A stretch of 64,000 nt of DNA from an uncultured Pelagibacteraceae bacterium (GCA_902587155.1 CACIKE010000005.1:18981-82980), one strand, 5' to 3'. Shown: positions 8,739 to 19,119, counted from the stretch's first letter. Program-made: numbers and translations. The notes: generated by a model not told the origin, from the sequence alone.

Positions 8739-9603
8739 AAAGATCTTTAAGATATATAATTACAGCAATCCAGATAATAATAAAACTGACTAATTTAATA
8801 AGTGAAAAATCCTCATTGTAATAAAAGTAGCCTAAAATAAACTGCAATGTAGGTGTAATATAAAAAATCATTCCTGTAGCTCCAAGACCAATTAATTCAA
8901 CACCTCTTACATATAAAAATAAAGGAATCACAGTCATGGGTCCAGCTAATAATAGAAACATACTCAGGCCTGGATTAGACAAACTAAAGTCATTTAATCC
9001 CCTATCAAAAATAAAGTAAAAGACAATAAGAGCAAAAGGAAAAATATATAAACTTTCTATTAAAAGTCCTATGTCAGTTTCTATATCAATTTTTTTTCTT
9101 ACTAGATTATAAAATGCCCAACTCAAAGCTACGATTATACCGACCCATGGAAGTGTTTTTATATTTAGAAAAATCATAATTAAAATAGATATGATTACTA
9201 ATAAAATCGAAAAAATTCTTTTTTTATTTAATTCTTCTCTAAAGAAGATGTATCCCAATAAAACACTTATAATTGGCATAATGAAGTAACCAAAACTAGC
9301 GTCTATTATTCTTTCCGTAGCTACAGCATAAATCCAAATAGCCCAATTTATGAATATTAATGAACCTGAGATAAAAAGATAAAAAAGATTTTTTTTATTT
9401 GAAATACTTTTAATAAATAGTTTCCATTTTTTAAAAAAAAAAGTTGTCATGACTAACATAACAGCAGTCCATAAACATCTATGCACAACTAATTCAACAT
9501 GTCCTATAAAGGCAACATATTCAAAATATATTACACCAATAAAACCCCACCAAAAAGATCCCAAAGATGTAAGTATTAATCCTTTATTAAAATGCTGGTT
9601 CAT
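8725..9603 (-). CDS. rarD: RarD-like EamA-family transporter
   Basis: Inner-membrane permease of the drug/metabolite transporter superfamily, 292 residues with about ten hydrophobic segments in two EamA repeats. LGSFWWGFIGVIYFEYVAFIG near the start, ELVVHRCLW and the C-terminal GATGMIFYITPTLQFILG are typical of RarD. The family is annotated as chloramphenicol-sensitive proteins, but physiological substrates are mostly unknown. The gene starts about 80 bp from tRNA-Ser, so a promoter in that gap may serve the leftward run. Confidence 0.88.
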   Translation of the reverse strand: MNQHFNKGLILTSLGSFWWGFIGVIYFEYVAFIGHVELVVHRCLWTAVMLVMTTFFFKKWKLFIKSISNKKNLFYLFISGSLIFINWAIWIYAVATERIIDASFGYFIMPIISVLLGYIFFREELNKKRIFSILLVIISILIMIFLNIKTLPWVGIIVALSWAFYNLVRKKIDIETDIGLLIESLYIFPFALIVFYFIFDRGLNDFSLSNPGLSMFLLLAGPMTVIPLFLYVRGVELIGLGATGMIFYITPTLQFILGYFYYNEDFSLIKLVSFIIIWIAVIIYLKDLYETN

Positions 9604-9685
9604 AAAATAATGAAATAGATAATAAACGTTTAATAGACTATTTTATGGTTGAATTAAATGATTATAATTATAAAACCTTGCTCAC

Positions 9686-9775
9686 GGAGAGATGGCTGAG
9701 CGGTTGAAAGCACCGGTCTTGAAAACCGGCAAAGGGGCAACTCTTTCCTGGGTTCGAATCCCAGTCTCTCCGCCA
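9686..9775 (+). tRNA. tRNA-Ser (anticodon UGA)
   Basis: Complete serine tRNA of 90 bases including an encoded CCA end. The acceptor arms GGAGAGA (9686-9692) and TCTCTCC (9765-9771) pair perfectly, with discriminator G. The anticodon stem CCGGT/ACCGG holds the loop CTTGAAA with anticodon TGA at 9720-9722. The T arm GGTTCGAATCC is standard, and a long variable arm (AAAGGGGCAACTCTTT region) is as expected for serine. Confidence 0.98.
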
Positions 9776-9784
9776 TCAAAACTT

Positions 9785-10042
9785 TTAATATTTAAAATTT
9801 TTAAATAAATTATTAATTTTATTATCCTCAAATTGTAGGTCTGTGTTTAAACCATTATAGAAATTATAAAGATTATTATCATCAATTTCTAAGAGTTTAA
9901 TTAATTGATTTAAATCTTCTCCATTAAATTGATCTAAATATTTTCTTGTGAATGCACCTAAAAGTTTATCCATTTCTTTTGTGCCACGATAATTTGATCT
10001 GTAAATAATCTTTTTTTTAATTTGTTCTATATCAGCAGTCAT
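9785..10042 (-). CDS. sdhE: Succinate dehydrogenase FAD assembly factor SdhE family
   Basis: Small cytoplasmic protein of 85 residues in the SdhE/YgfY (DUF339) family, which helps attach FAD covalently to the succinate dehydrogenase flavoprotein. The diagnostic motif (R)SNYRGTKEMD contains the conserved RG..E needed for function. DLNQLIKLLEIDDNNLYNF matches the following helices. It is divergent from recG with a 28-bp gap, an arrangement found in many alphaproteobacteria, which supports the call. Confidence 0.9.
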   Translation of the reverse strand: MTADIEQIKKKIIYRSNYRGTKEMDKLLGAFTRKYLDQFNGEDLNQLIKLLEIDDNNLYNFYNGLNTDLQFEDNKINNLFKNFKY

Positions 10043-10070
10043 AATAAGAATATAATATCAGTTTATAGAT

Positions 10071-12116
10071 ATGAAAAGAAATTATGAATACTTATTATCT
10101 GATCTCAGTCTACTGAAAGGTGTAGGAACCAAAACTTCAAATTTATTAAAGAAAAAAAAGGTAAATACTATTTTTGATTTATTATGGAAACTACCAAAAT
10201 CTTACACTGATAGAAGCTTGTCATCTAAAATAAGAGATTTAAAAATAGATGAAATACAGACCATAACCATAATACCCCTCAAATATTCATTCCCAAGAGT
10301 TAGAAACTTACCGAATAGAGTTTTATGTAAAGATGATACTGGTGAGATAGATTGTGTTTTTTTTAACAGTTATGAGGGTTATATAAAAAAAATATTACCT
10401 ATTGGCAAAGAGGTAACGATTAGTGGAAAAATCAAATATTTTAGAAATAAATATCAACTAACAAATCCAAAATATATTTCAGAGGATTCTTCAATAATTA
10501 AACAAAAACACAATAGTTATTCATTAACTGAGGGTATCAGTGAAAAAGTTTATAATAAGATAATTTTACAAATTATAAATAATTTACCTATAATTGAAGA
10601 ATGGCATTCAAAAGATATATTGAAAAAATTCAACAATATAAGTTGGAATGACTCTATCAAAAAATTACATGAACCAGAAAATATTGGTAAATTTAAAGAA
10701 AATTTTTTCCAAAGGCTTGCTTATGATGAAATTTTCTCCACATTTTTAGTGAACTCAGAAATAAGAAAAAAAATAAAAAGAATAAAAAAAACAAAAAAAA
10801 ATTTTAATATTAATAAACAAAATGAAATTATATCTAAGCTTAATTTCTCATTAACAAAAGACCAAAATAAAACACTAAGTGAAATAAATAAAGATTTATG
10901 TTCTGAAAAAAAAATGTTTAGGTTACTTCAGGGTGATGTAGGAAGTGGGAAAACAATAGTTTCTTTGCTTTCTGCATTTAATACAATTAATTCAGGTTTT
11001 CAGGTAGCAGTAATGGCACCAACTGAAATACTAGCTAGACAGCATTTTCTTTTGGCTAAAAAACTATTTCCCAGAAATATTAAGATTGAATTAATTTCAG
11101 GAAAATCCTCCTATAAAGATAAAAAAGTAATTCTCAATAAATTATTCAATAAACAAATTGATATAATTTTTGGAACACATGCACTTTTTCAAAAAAAGGT
11201 GGAATTTAAAAAACTTGGATTAATAATAATAGATGAACAACATAAATTTGGAGTAAATCAAAGAAAAAAATTATCTGATAAAGCTGGAAAAGATTGTGAT
11301 GTTCTTTTGATGACTGCTACACCAATTCCACGTACTTTAACAATGACAATATATGGTGATATGGATCTTTCAATTATTCGTGAAAAACCAAATATTCGTA
11401 AACCCATTAAAACCTATAGTAAGCCTGAAAATAAAATTGATGATGTAATAAAATTTATAAAAAAAGAAATCAAACTAGGTAATCAAATATTTTGGGTATG
11501 TCCTTTAATTGAAGAGTCCAAAAAACTTGATCATTCTTCTGCAGTAAAGAAATCAGAATACTTAAATAAGTTATTTCCTAAAAAAGTTTTTCTCCTTCAC
11601 GGTAAAACCACATCAGAAGAAAAAGAAATGATCTTAAACAAATTCTTAAAAAATGAATTCAAGATTTTGGTTTCGACTACTATAATTGAGGTTGGTATAG
11701 ATTTTCCAAACGCAAATGTAATAATTATTGAAAACGCTAATAAATTTGGTTTATCTCAACTACATCAACTAAGAGGCAGAGTTGGAAGAGGTAGTAAAGA
11801 ATCTTCGTGTATTTTAATGTTTAAGTCAAATTTAAGTGATAATGCAAAAAAAAGAATTAATATACTTAAAGACTCTAATGATGGTTTTAAGATATCAGAG
11901 GAAGATATGAAATTGAGAGGTTTTGGAGACATTTTAGGTTTTAAACAAAGTGGAATAAAAAATTTTAAGTTAGCTGACCCTGTTCATAATCATGATCTTT
12001 TTATTTTAGCTGAAAAAGAAATTAAAAGAATTGAAAATAATAATGAAGATATAAGTAAATTCAAACCATTAATTAAATTGTATGATAGAGCTGATATAAT
12101 TAATGATATTGCTTAA
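10071..12116 (+). CDS. recG: ATP-dependent DNA helicase RecG
   Basis: Branched-DNA helicase acting on stalled forks and Holliday junctions; 681 residues. The N-terminal wedge/OB domain (LLKGVGTKTSNLLKKK) is followed by helicase motifs: I LLQGDVGSGKT, Ia MAPTEILARQH, II IIDEQHKFG, III LLMTATPIPRT, and VI HQLRGRVGRG. All core motifs are intact and the length is normal. Its stop overlaps the convergent DUF502 gene by 4 bp. Confidence 0.97.
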   Translation: MKRNYEYLLSDLSLLKGVGTKTSNLLKKKKVNTIFDLLWKLPKSYTDRSLSSKIRDLKIDEIQTITIIPLKYSFPRVRNLPNRVLCKDDTGEIDCVFFNSYEGYIKKILPIGKEVTISGKIKYFRNKYQLTNPKYISEDSSIIKQKHNSYSLTEGISEKVYNKIILQIINNLPIIEEWHSKDILKKFNNISWNDSIKKLHEPENIGKFKENFFQRLAYDEIFSTFLVNSEIRKKIKRIKKTKKNFNINKQNEIISKLNFSLTKDQNKTLSEINKDLCSEKKMFRLLQGDVGSGKTIVSLLSAFNTINSGFQVAVMAPTEILARQHFLLAKKLFPRNIKIELISGKSSYKDKKVILNKLFNKQIDIIFGTHALFQKKVEFKKLGLIIIDEQHKFGVNQRKKLSDKAGKDCDVLLMTATPIPRTLTMTIYGDMDLSIIREKPNIRKPIKTYSKPENKIDDVIKFIKKEIKLGNQIFWVCPLIEESKKLDHSSAVKKSEYLNKLFPKKVFLLHGKTTSEEKEMILNKFLKNEFKILVSTTIIEVGIDFPNANVIIIENANKFGLSQLHQLRGRVGRGSKESSCILMFKSNLSDNAKKRINILKDSNDGFKISEEDMKLRGFGDILGFKQSGIKNFKLADPVHNHDLFILAEKEIKRIENNNEDISKFKPLIKLYDRADIINDIA

Positions 12117-12733
12117 CTCTTACCCGTGGATGTTCCTGCCGATACAATAAATTTAGAAGCTTCTTCAAAAGTCATATTAAGATATATAACCTCCTCGATT
12201 GGGAACATAAGTAAGAAACCGCTTGTGGGGTTTGGTGTTGTTGGAACAAAAACGTTAATTAACTTCTTGTTAGTTTTTTCAGCCATCTCACCTTTATTTT
12301 CTTTTGTTGCAAAACCAACTGCCCAAACACCTTTTCTAGGATACTCGACCAAAACAACACTTTTTTTATCGTTTTGGTCATTGTTAGAGAATGTTTCTGT
12401 CATCTGAACTATTGCAGAATAAATTGTTCTTAGCACCGGGATTCTTTTAAATAGGTCATCGATAAGTTTAAGAATTCGTTTACCCAAAAAAGATAGGGAT
12501 AAACCTCCAACGATGGTAATAAAAATTACTGAAAGTATTATTTCTAATCCAGGAATTTCAAATGGTAGATAGCTATTTGGATTTATATTTTCTGGAATTA
12601 CTTTAGACGAAATTCCAATTAATATTTTACTTAAATATAAAGTGAAACCAATTGGTATTAAAACTACTACACCAGTAATAAAATAATTTCTAAGAATTAA
12701 ACTAATTGATTTTTTTTTCTTCTGTTTTGCCAT
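12113..12733 (-). CDS. DUF502 family membrane protein
   Basis: Inner-membrane protein of 206 residues in the DUF502 family, function unknown. Two hydrophobic segments (about residues 15-35 and 60-85) are followed by IPVLRTIYSAIVQMTETF and VPTTPNPTSGFLLMFP, both hallmarks of the family. DUF502 genes often sit next to recG in alphaproteobacteria, as here. Its start codon overlaps the stop of a possible 25-codon upstream reading frame (TAATG), which would couple their translation. Confidence 0.85.
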   Translation of the reverse strand: MAKQKKKKSISLILRNYFITGVVVLIPIGFTLYLSKILIGISSKVIPENINPNSYLPFEIPGLEIILSVIFITIVGGLSLSFLGKRILKLIDDLFKRIPVLRTIYSAIVQMTETFSNNDQNDKKSVVLVEYPRKGVWAVGFATKENKGEMAEKTNKKLINVFVPTTPNPTSGFLLMFPIEEVIYLNMTFEEASKFIVSAGTSTGKS

Positions 12734-12810
12734 TATCTAAAACTCGAAAATATCACAAAAGCTATTGCTATTATGAATAATATTAATAATATTTTATTAT
12801 TTAGATTCAT
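12733..12810 (-). CDS. Possible 25-residue single-span membrane peptide upstream of the DUF502 gene
   Basis: Short open frame of 25 codons plus stop. It begins MNLNNK, is followed by an uninterrupted hydrophobic stretch of about 18 residues, and ends SSFR. The stop TAA overlaps the ATG of the DUF502 gene as TAATG, the classical geometry for translational coupling. No Shine-Dalgarno sequence is visible before its ATG. AT-rich DNA makes chance hydrophobic peptides common, so this remains a candidate. It sits where it would also lie in the leader between the DUF502 gene and the divergent M48 protease. Confidence 0.35.
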   Translation of the reverse strand: MNLNNKILLILFIIAIAFVIFSSFR

Positions 12811-12827
12811 TATTATATATAATATCA

Positions 12828-13661
12828 ATGTCTTACAAAATGAATAGAAGAAAATTTTTAACTTATGTAGGTTGTGGTTGTTGTGGTTTTGTAATTAATT
12901 CTTGTACTACTGCTCCTATTACAGATAGAAAACAATTAAAGCTGATTCCAGAAGCAAAATTAAATGCTCAGGCTGCTCAGATTTATGAAAAAGTAAAAGA
13001 AAAAGAAAAATTAATCAAAGATACAAAATCCATTAATGATATAAAAGAAATTGGAAAAAAAATGGAAAATGCAATATCAATTTATTTTGATAAATCAAAT
13101 CTCCCAGATCCAACTGTCAATTTTCAGTGGGAATATATCTTAATAGATAATGATAAAGTCAAAAATGCTTGGTGTATGCCAGGTGGTAAAATTGCCGTTT
13201 ATAGTGGTATGCTTAAAATTACAAAAGATACAAATGGTTTAGCAGCTGTTATGGGTCATGAGATTGCTCATGCTGTTGCAAAACACTCTGTTGAAAGAGC
13301 AAGTCGTGGAGTTCTAGTGCAAACAGGCACTACCCTTATCGATATTTTTAGTGGAGGAGCTTTAAGTCAAATTAATAGATCAACTGGTATGGACACTGTC
13401 GGTCTGATATCTTCGATTGGTATAATGAATCCTTTCAATAGAAAACAAGAAAGTGAAGCTGATTATCTAGGTATGATTTTTTCTTCTTTGTCTGGTTACG
13501 ATATTAGAGAAACTGAAAAAATATGGGAGAGGATGAAAGAGGCGAATAAAGGTAAAGAACCTCCTCAATTTATGAGCACTCATCCTTCATCTGACAGCAG
13601 AATCAGAAATATACGAACTTGGTTAAATGAAATAATTATAAAATACCCACCAATTACATAA
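12828..13661 (+). CDS. M48-family zinc metalloprotease, exported (Tat-like lipoprotein signal)
   Basis: Periplasmic or outer-membrane-attached Zn protease of 277 residues, similar to LoiP/BepA-type M48C peptidases involved in envelope quality control. The zinc motif is HEIAH (H144-H148), and ESEADYLG supplies the third ligand Glu. The N-terminus NRRKFLTYVG has a twin-arginine motif. A cluster of Cys around residues 16-26 includes a possible lipobox ending at C26 (VINSC). An in-frame ATG at 12840 (MNRRKF) is an equally good start. tatABC are encoded elsewhere in the window. Confidence 0.9.
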   Translation: MSYKMNRRKFLTYVGCGCCGFVINSCTTAPITDRKQLKLIPEAKLNAQAAQIYEKVKEKEKLIKDTKSINDIKEIGKKMENAISIYFDKSNLPDPTVNFQWEYILIDNDKVKNAWCMPGGKIAVYSGMLKITKDTNGLAAVMGHEIAHAVAKHSVERASRGVLVQTGTTLIDIFSGGALSQINRSTGMDTVGLISSIGIMNPFNRKQESEADYLGMIFSSLSGYDIRETEKIWERMKEANKGKEPPQFMSTHPSSDSRIRNIRTWLNEIIIKYPPIT

Positions 13662-13665
13662 TATA

Positions 13666-13741
<76 letters not shown>

Positions 13742-13820
13742 ATATTCACTTTAGAATGAAATCTATATATAGAATAATCTAAATATTTCAAACACGAATT
13801 TAAAAAAAAGACTAAAGTAT

Positions 13821-14927
13821 TTACAACTTATCTATGTATTTATCATGAAAAGTATCAAATGTGTCATTTTGGATATTTTCTCTAATTGATCTCATTAATT
13901 CTTGATAGAAATTTATATTGTGTAGTGTCAACAACATTGATCCAAGAATCTCATTTGTATTAAACAAGTGATTTAGATAATTTTTAGAATATTTATTCAA
14001 ATTAAGATTTTTACACTCTGGATCAAGAGGAGTATTATCATTTTGGTATTTATTATTTTTAATATTTATTCTTCCCTGCCAAGTAAAAGCAAGTCCAGTT
14101 CTACCTGATCTAGTTGGAAGAACACAATCGAACATATCAATACCTCTTTTAACAGCGCCCAAGATATCATTAGGAGTACCTACACCCATTAAATAGTGAG
14201 GTTTATCATCGGGTAAATGTTCCTTAATGTCGTCTAAAACAGTGAACATTTCATCTTGAGTTTCTCCTACAGCTAGACCACCTAATGCATAACCATCAAA
14301 TCCAATTTCCAAAAGTCCTTTTAAGGATTTTTGTCTCAAATCTTTAAATAAACCTCCTTGCACAATACCAAATAAAGCTTTGTGTGGGTTATGCCCAAAA
14401 GCTTTCTTAGATCTTTCAGCCCAATACAAAGACAAATTCATAGATTTATCTATAGTTTGGTAGTCATTTGTTTTTTTTGGACACTCATCCATAACCATTA
14501 CAATATCTGAATTAAGTCCTAATTGAATTTTTATACTTTCCTCTGGACTTAGATAAAATTTTTTTCCATCAATATGAGAATTAAAAATTGCCCCCTTTTC
14601 TTTATCTATTTTGTTAAGTTTTGATAAAGACATGACTTGAAAGCCACCAGAGTCTGTAAGAATTGGTAAGTCACAATTCATAAATTTGTGAAGCCCACCT
14701 GCATCTTCAATTCTTTTAACACCTGGTCGTATCATTAAATGATAAGTATTTGATAAAATAATTTGAGAACCAGTTTTTTTTATGTCATCTATTGTGCAAG
14801 CTTTTACTGTAGCTTGAGTTCCCACAGGCATAAAAACTGGTGTCTCAATTTTACCTCTGTGAGTTTTAATTAAACCGCGTCTTGCAAATTTATTTTTTTT
14901 TAAAACTTTAAATTCAAATTTTTTCAA
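13821..14927 (-). CDS. tgt: tRNA-guanine transglycosylase (queuine tRNA-ribosyltransferase)
   Basis: Exchanges guanine-34 for the queuosine precursor preQ1 in tRNAs with GUN anticodons; 368 residues. PVFMPVGTQATVKA, LPILTDSGGFQVMSL (catalytic Asp) and GYALGGLAVGE are family motifs. GVGTPNDILGAVKRGIDMFDCVLPTR contains the nucleophilic Asp region. The Zn-site set is only partly visible: the C-terminal region keeps NTLLTLHN-like LTLHNINFY. It is in line with a cyclophilin and coaD downstream of gyrA. Confidence 0.96.
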   Translation of the reverse strand: MKKFEFKVLKKNKFARRGLIKTHRGKIETPVFMPVGTQATVKACTIDDIKKTGSQIILSNTYHLMIRPGVKRIEDAGGLHKFMNCDLPILTDSGGFQVMSLSKLNKIDKEKGAIFNSHIDGKKFYLSPEESIKIQLGLNSDIVMVMDECPKKTNDYQTIDKSMNLSLYWAERSKKAFGHNPHKALFGIVQGGLFKDLRQKSLKGLLEIGFDGYALGGLAVGETQDEMFTVLDDIKEHLPDDKPHYLMGVGTPNDILGAVKRGIDMFDCVLPTRSGRTGLAFTWQGRINIKNNKYQNDNTPLDPECKNLNLNKYSKNYLNHLFNTNEILGSMLLTLHNINFYQELMRSIRENIQNDTFDTFHDKYIDKL

Positions 14928-14941
14928 TTGAAATTAGAATA

Positions 14942-15502
14942 TTATAAAGATTTGAAACTAATAATTTTATCAGGATCTGTTACCGCACCATTATTATTTT
15001 CATCACCTTTTTTGATCTTATCAACAAATTCCATTCCTTCGATAACTTTTCCAAAAACAGTATATTGATTATCAAGAAATGGTGCGGGTTTAAAACATAT
15101 AAAAAATTGACTATTCGCACTATTAGGATCTGATGATCTAGCCATAGACAATGTACCTCGATCATGAGGAAGATTACTAAATTCTTGTTTAAGGTCAGGT
15201 AAATCCGATCCACCCATTCCAGCTCTCCTTAAGTCAAAATCATCTGAATTTGAGTTGCCAAATTTAACATCGCCCGTTTGTGCCATAAAGCCATCAATAA
15301 CTCTATGAAACACCACATTGTCATACTTACCAGCGTCAGCCAATTCTTTTATTCTTTTGACATGATTGGGTGCTGTATCTGAAAATAATTCTATCTTTAC
15401 ATCACCATCTTTTAATTTTAAAATCATTATATTCTCCTCTGTTAACGATTGATTAATTGTAAATAAAAAAATAATTAATATCTTTATTAAAAGTTTACTC
15501 AT
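14942..15502 (-). CDS. Secreted cyclophilin-type peptidyl-prolyl cis-trans isomerase
   Basis: Protein-folding isomerase of 186 residues. A signal peptide (about residues 1-21) indicates the periplasm. Cyclophilin signatures are VVFHRVIDGFMAQTGD, LSMARSSDPNSANSQFFIC and FLDNQYTVFGKVIEGM. The conserved Arg/Phe/Gln/Met active-site set (FHR, QFF) is present. It overlaps coaD by 8 bp and precedes tgt by 14 bp. PpiA/PpiB naming is left open because the exported alphaproteobacterial forms do not map cleanly onto either. Confidence 0.92.
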   Translation of the reverse strand: MSKLLIKILIIFLFTINQSLTEENIMILKLKDGDVKIELFSDTAPNHVKRIKELADAGKYDNVVFHRVIDGFMAQTGDVKFGNSNSDDFDLRRAGMGGSDLPDLKQEFSNLPHDRGTLSMARSSDPNSANSQFFICFKPAPFLDNQYTVFGKVIEGMEFVDKIKKGDENNNGAVTDPDKIISFKSL

Positions 15503-15989
15503 ATTTATCTTTTAAAGCTTTAATAGTGCTCTTTGTTGTAAATTTTTTAATATCTCCATTAAGTTTAATGATTTCTTTAACGAATTTTGAAGAAATAATT
15601 TGATTTTCAACATCTGACATTAAAAATAAAGTTTCAATATTATTATTCAATTTTCTATTCATACCAGCTAGTTGGAACTCGTATTCAAAATCTGATACTG
15701 CTCTCAAACCTCTCAATATAATATTTGATTTATATTTTTTACAAAGGCTAGTTGTTAATGATTTAAATGAAATCAAAGTTATTTTTTTTTTATTCATTTT
15801 TAGATCTTTAAAAAGAGCATTTCTTACAATTTCTAATCTTTCCTCAGCATCAAAAAGATAATCTTTATTTTCACCATCTGATACGGCCACAACAATTTTA
15901 TCAAATAATTTTAACGCCTTTTTTATTACATCAATATGACCAAAAGTAATTGGATCAAAAGTTCCTGGATAGATAGCTGTCTTGGACAT
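15495..15989 (-). CDS. coaD: Phosphopantetheine adenylyltransferase
   Basis: Penultimate step of coenzyme A synthesis: 4'-phosphopantetheine plus ATP gives dephospho-CoA. 164 residues, normal length. GTFDPITFGHIDVI carries the nucleotidyltransferase T/HxGH motif, and ISSKFVKEII matches the second ATP-binding motif (ISS...). Its start shares a base with the gyrA stop, so it is probably translated from the gyrA message. Confidence 0.96.
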   Translation of the reverse strand: MSKTAIYPGTFDPITFGHIDVIKKALKLFDKIVVAVSDGENKDYLFDAEERLEIVRNALFKDLKMNKKKITLISFKSLTTSLCKKYKSNIILRGLRAVSDFEYEFQLAGMNRKLNNNIETLFLMSDVENQIISSKFVKEIIKLNGDIKKFTTKSTIKALKDKYE

Positions 15990-18568
15990 TATATTAAATT
16001 ATCATCAATTTTAATTGCTGAAACAACTTTTTCATCGCCAGATAACTTAATTATTCGTACTCCTTGTGTGTTTCTTCCAGCTGTTCTGATTTCTTTAACA
16101 GCTAACCTTATCACTCTACCTTTGTTTGTAGAAATCATTATTTCGTCTCCCTCATATACAGGAAACGATGAGGCAATATTCCCATTTCTTGGTGAATTAA
16201 TTATTCCAATAATACCTTTACCACCTCTATTTGTTGTTCTGTAGTCATAATGCGAAGTTTTTTTGCCAAAACCATTTTCACTAATAGATAAAATAAATTT
16301 TTGTTTAGCCGCTAATTCAGACTTATCATCTTTCGTATTTTTTCCATTTTTCTTTAACTTATTATTATCAATAATTGATAAGGAAACTATTTCATCATTA
16401 GATGCTAATTCAATTCCCTTTATACCTTTTGATGATCTTCCCTTAAATATTCTTAACTTTTTAGACTCAAATCTAATACACTTTCCAAATTTTGTACTTA
16501 AGATTATATCTTGATCATCTTTACAAATTTTAACTCCAATTATTTTATCATTAGTATCTAGCTTCATTGCTATTTTTCCTGATGTATTAATTGAAGCGAA
16601 ATCTTCTAAACTGTTTTTTCTAACTTTGCCTTGTGAGGTTGCAAAAACTATCTGATATTTACTTGAATCTTCATCACTTTCAGGAAAGGGCATAATTGAA
16701 CTTATTGATTGATGATTTTTAAGTGGCAAAATATTGAATAGAGATTTGCCTTTTGATGATGCTGAACCTTCAGGTATTTTCCATGCTTTTACTTTATAAA
16801 CAAGACCTTCGGTAGAAAAAAATAGAACAGAAGTATGAGTATTAACTGATAGAGTTTGAACTACTGAGTCTTCATTTCTAGTTGTGATACCAGTTTTACC
16901 TTTACCTCCTCTTTTTTGAATCTTTACAGTTTTAAGTGATCCTCTTTTTATATAGCCTTGTAAGGTAACGGTTATTAGAACAGTTTCTTTTTGTATTGTT
17001 TCTTCAATGTCGTAATTAAGTACTGCATCAATAATTTTTGTTCTTCTTGGTGTTGCATATTTTTCTTTTATTTCTTTAAGTTCATTGCTGATTACTTTTA
17101 ATAATTCTTTTTTTGAAGATATAATTTTTTTTAATGAAGAAATTAACTCAGATAGTTTTTTTATTTCAACTTCTATTTCATTAATACCAAGTGCTGTCAA
17201 TTTTTGTAATCTTAATTCTAATATAGCTTCAACTTGCACCACTGATAAATTATATAAACCTTTTGAATTTTTGATCTCTATCAATGAAACCATTTTTTTT
17301 GATTTATTAATTTTCCATTTAGTATTTAATAAAGATTTTTTTGCGTCATCTGGGGTTTTTGAACCTCTTATAATCTTTATTACTTTATCTAAATTCTCAA
17401 CAGATACTGACAGACCAATCAAGATATGCGCTCTATCTTCTGCTTTATTGAGATCAAATTTTGTCTTCTTAAGTACAACATCTTCTCTAAATTTTAAAAA
17501 ATTCTCTAAAAATTCTTTAAGATTACAAGTCTTTGGCTTACCATCTACAATTGCAAGAGTGTTAAACCCAAATGAACTTTCTATTTGAGTGTTCTTGTAT
17601 AATTGTCTTTTAACAGTCTCAGGTTCAACACCTGTTCTCAAATCTATCGAGACTCTTATACCTTCTCTGTTGGACTCATCTCGTATATCTCTAATACCCT
17701 CTATTTTCTTTTCTCTAACTAATTGTGCTATTCTCTCATTCAACACGGATTTATTAACTTGATAAGGAATAGAATTTATAACTAATCTATCTCTACCATT
17801 TTTAAGAGTTTCGTTTGATATTTCACCTCTAATTTTAAAAGAGCCTCTACCTTTGTTATAACCCTGCTTAATAATATCTTTACCAATAATTACACCACCT
17901 GTAGGAAAATCAGGTCCAGGTATGTGCTTCATTAAATCTTTAATCTTAATATCTTTGTTATCAATTAAAGCTAATGTACCATTAATAATCTCTCCTAAAT
18001 TATGAGGGGGAATACTTGTCGCCATACCAACAGCAATACCCCCTGCTCCATTTACTAATAAATTTGGAAATTGCGCAGGTAATACAGATGGCTCTTTTTC
18101 TGTTTCATCATAATTACTTTTAAAATCAATTGTATTTTTTTCTATATCATCAATTAAAAATTGTGAGACTTTTGATAATCTCGTTTCTGTGTATCTCATA
18201 GCGGCTGCTGGATCACCATCTATAGATCCAAAATTTCCTTGACCATCAACGAGAGGTAAGCTCATTGAAAAATCTTGGACCATACGAACTAGAGCGTCAT
18301 AAACTGATTGATCACCATGCGGATGATATTTACCAATTACATCTCCAACTATTCTTGCAGATTTTCTAAATTGTTTCGACCAATCATAGCCACCCTTATA
18401 CATTGCATATAATATTCTTCTATGTACAGGTTTTAAGCCATCTCTAACATCTGGTAGAGCTCTACTAACAATGACACTCATTGCATACGATAGATAAGAT
18501 GAACTCATCTCATCATGCATTGAAATTAGTTTTATGTTTTTATCTTTAGAAACTTCGTTTTTTTCCAT
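15989..18568 (-). CDS. gyrA: DNA gyrase subunit A
   Basis: Breakage-reunion subunit of gyrase, 859 residues. The catalytic Tyr is Y126 in [10 protein letters not shown]. The C-terminal wrapping domain contains the GyrA box [10 protein letters not shown], which separates gyrase from topoisomerase IV. The quinolone-determining region reads [10 protein letters not shown]: glutamine (Q87) occupies the place of E. coli Ser83, while the equivalent of Asp87 is kept (D91). It lies directly downstream of ssb with a 5-bp gap. Confidence 0.97.
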   Translation of the reverse strand: MEKNEVSKDKNIKLISMHDEMSSSYLSYAMSVIVSRALPDVRDGLKPVHRRILYAMYKGGYDWSKQFRKSARIVGDVIGKYHPHGDQSVYDALVRMVQDFSMSLPLVDGQGNFGSIDGDPAAAMRYTETRLSKVSQFLIDDIEKNTIDFKSNYDETEKEPSVLPAQFPNLLVNGAGGIAVGMATSIPPHNLGEIINGTLALIDNKDIKIKDLMKHIPGPDFPTGGVIIGKDIIKQGYNKGRGSFKIRGEISNETLKNGRDRLVINSIPYQVNKSVLNERIAQLVREKKIEGIRDIRDESNREGIRVSIDLRTGVEPETVKRQLYKNTQIESSFGFNTLAIVDGKPKTCNLKEFLENFLKFREDVVLKKTKFDLNKAEDRAHILIGLSVSVENLDKVIKIIRGSKTPDDAKKSLLNTKWKINKSKKMVSLIEIKNSKGLYNLSVVQVEAILELRLQKLTALGINEIEVEIKKLSELISSLKKIISSKKELLKVISNELKEIKEKYATPRRTKIIDAVLNYDIEETIQKETVLITVTLQGYIKRGSLKTVKIQKRGGKGKTGITTRNEDSVVQTLSVNTHTSVLFFSTEGLVYKVKAWKIPEGSASSKGKSLFNILPLKNHQSISSIMPFPESDEDSSKYQIVFATSQGKVRKNSLEDFASINTSGKIAMKLDTNDKIIGVKICKDDQDIILSTKFGKCIRFESKKLRIFKGRSSKGIKGIELASNDEIVSLSIIDNNKLKKNGKNTKDDKSELAAKQKFILSISENGFGKKTSHYDYRTTNRGGKGIIGIINSPRNGNIASSFPVYEGDEIMISTNKGRVIRLAVKEIRTAGRNTQGVRIIKLSGDEKVVSAIKIDDNLI

Positions 18569-18573
18569 AATGA

Positions 18574-19029
18574 TTAGAATGGAATATCGTCGTCCATATC
18601 ATTTTGTAATTGAGATAAATCCTCTGTATTATTTGATGCTTGCGAATTGTCATTAGCTATACCACCACCTGAGTTTCCACCTCCAAGCATAGTTAAAGAT
18701 GAATTATAACCTTGTATAACTACTTCAGTTGAATATTTGTCTTGTCCTGATTGTTCATCCTTCCATTTTCTTGTTGAAATTTGACCCTCAACATAAACTT
18801 GAGCACCTTTTTTGAGATATTGTTGAACAACATTTACTAAACCCTCATTAAATACAACTATACGGTGCCATTCAGTTTTTTCTTTTTTTTCACCTGTATT
18901 TTTATCTTTCCATGATTGGCTTGTTGCAAGACTTAATCTTGCAACGCTTTTTCCATTAACCATTTGCTTGATTTCAGGATCTGCGCCTAAACGACCAATT
19001 AAAAGTACTTTATTTAAACTTCCAGCCAT
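18574..19029 (-). CDS. ssb: Single-stranded DNA-binding protein
   Basis: OB-fold protein protecting single-stranded DNA in replication and repair, 151 residues. The N-terminal domain starts [15 protein letters not shown] and contains TEWHRIVVF and [14 protein letters not shown] Gly/Ser/Asn-rich linker (about 115-135) leads to the acidic tail DDDIPF, the partner-binding tip. It is divergent from uvrA over a 90-bp AT-rich gap, a conserved alphaproteobacterial arrangement. I saw no GTTC-N7-GTTC LexA site in that gap. Confidence 0.97.
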   Translation of the reverse strand: MAGSLNKVLLIGRLGADPEIKQMVNGKSVARLSLATSQSWKDKNTGEKKEKTEWHRIVVFNEGLVNVVQQYLKKGAQVYVEGQISTRKWKDEQSGQDKYSTEVVIQGYNSSLTMLGGGNSGGGIANDNSQASNNTEDLSQLQNDMDDDIPF

Positions 19030-19119
19030 AATATTTTAATATTTATTTTATTAGTTAATTAATTTATATCACAATTTTACTCTGAATATTAATTTTATTA
19101 GGCCAAAGCAACAAAAATT

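Noticed and set aside
19030..19119. LexA operator between ssb and uvrA
   Set aside because: No GTTC-N7-GTTC or similar palindrome was found, only AT-rich DNA.
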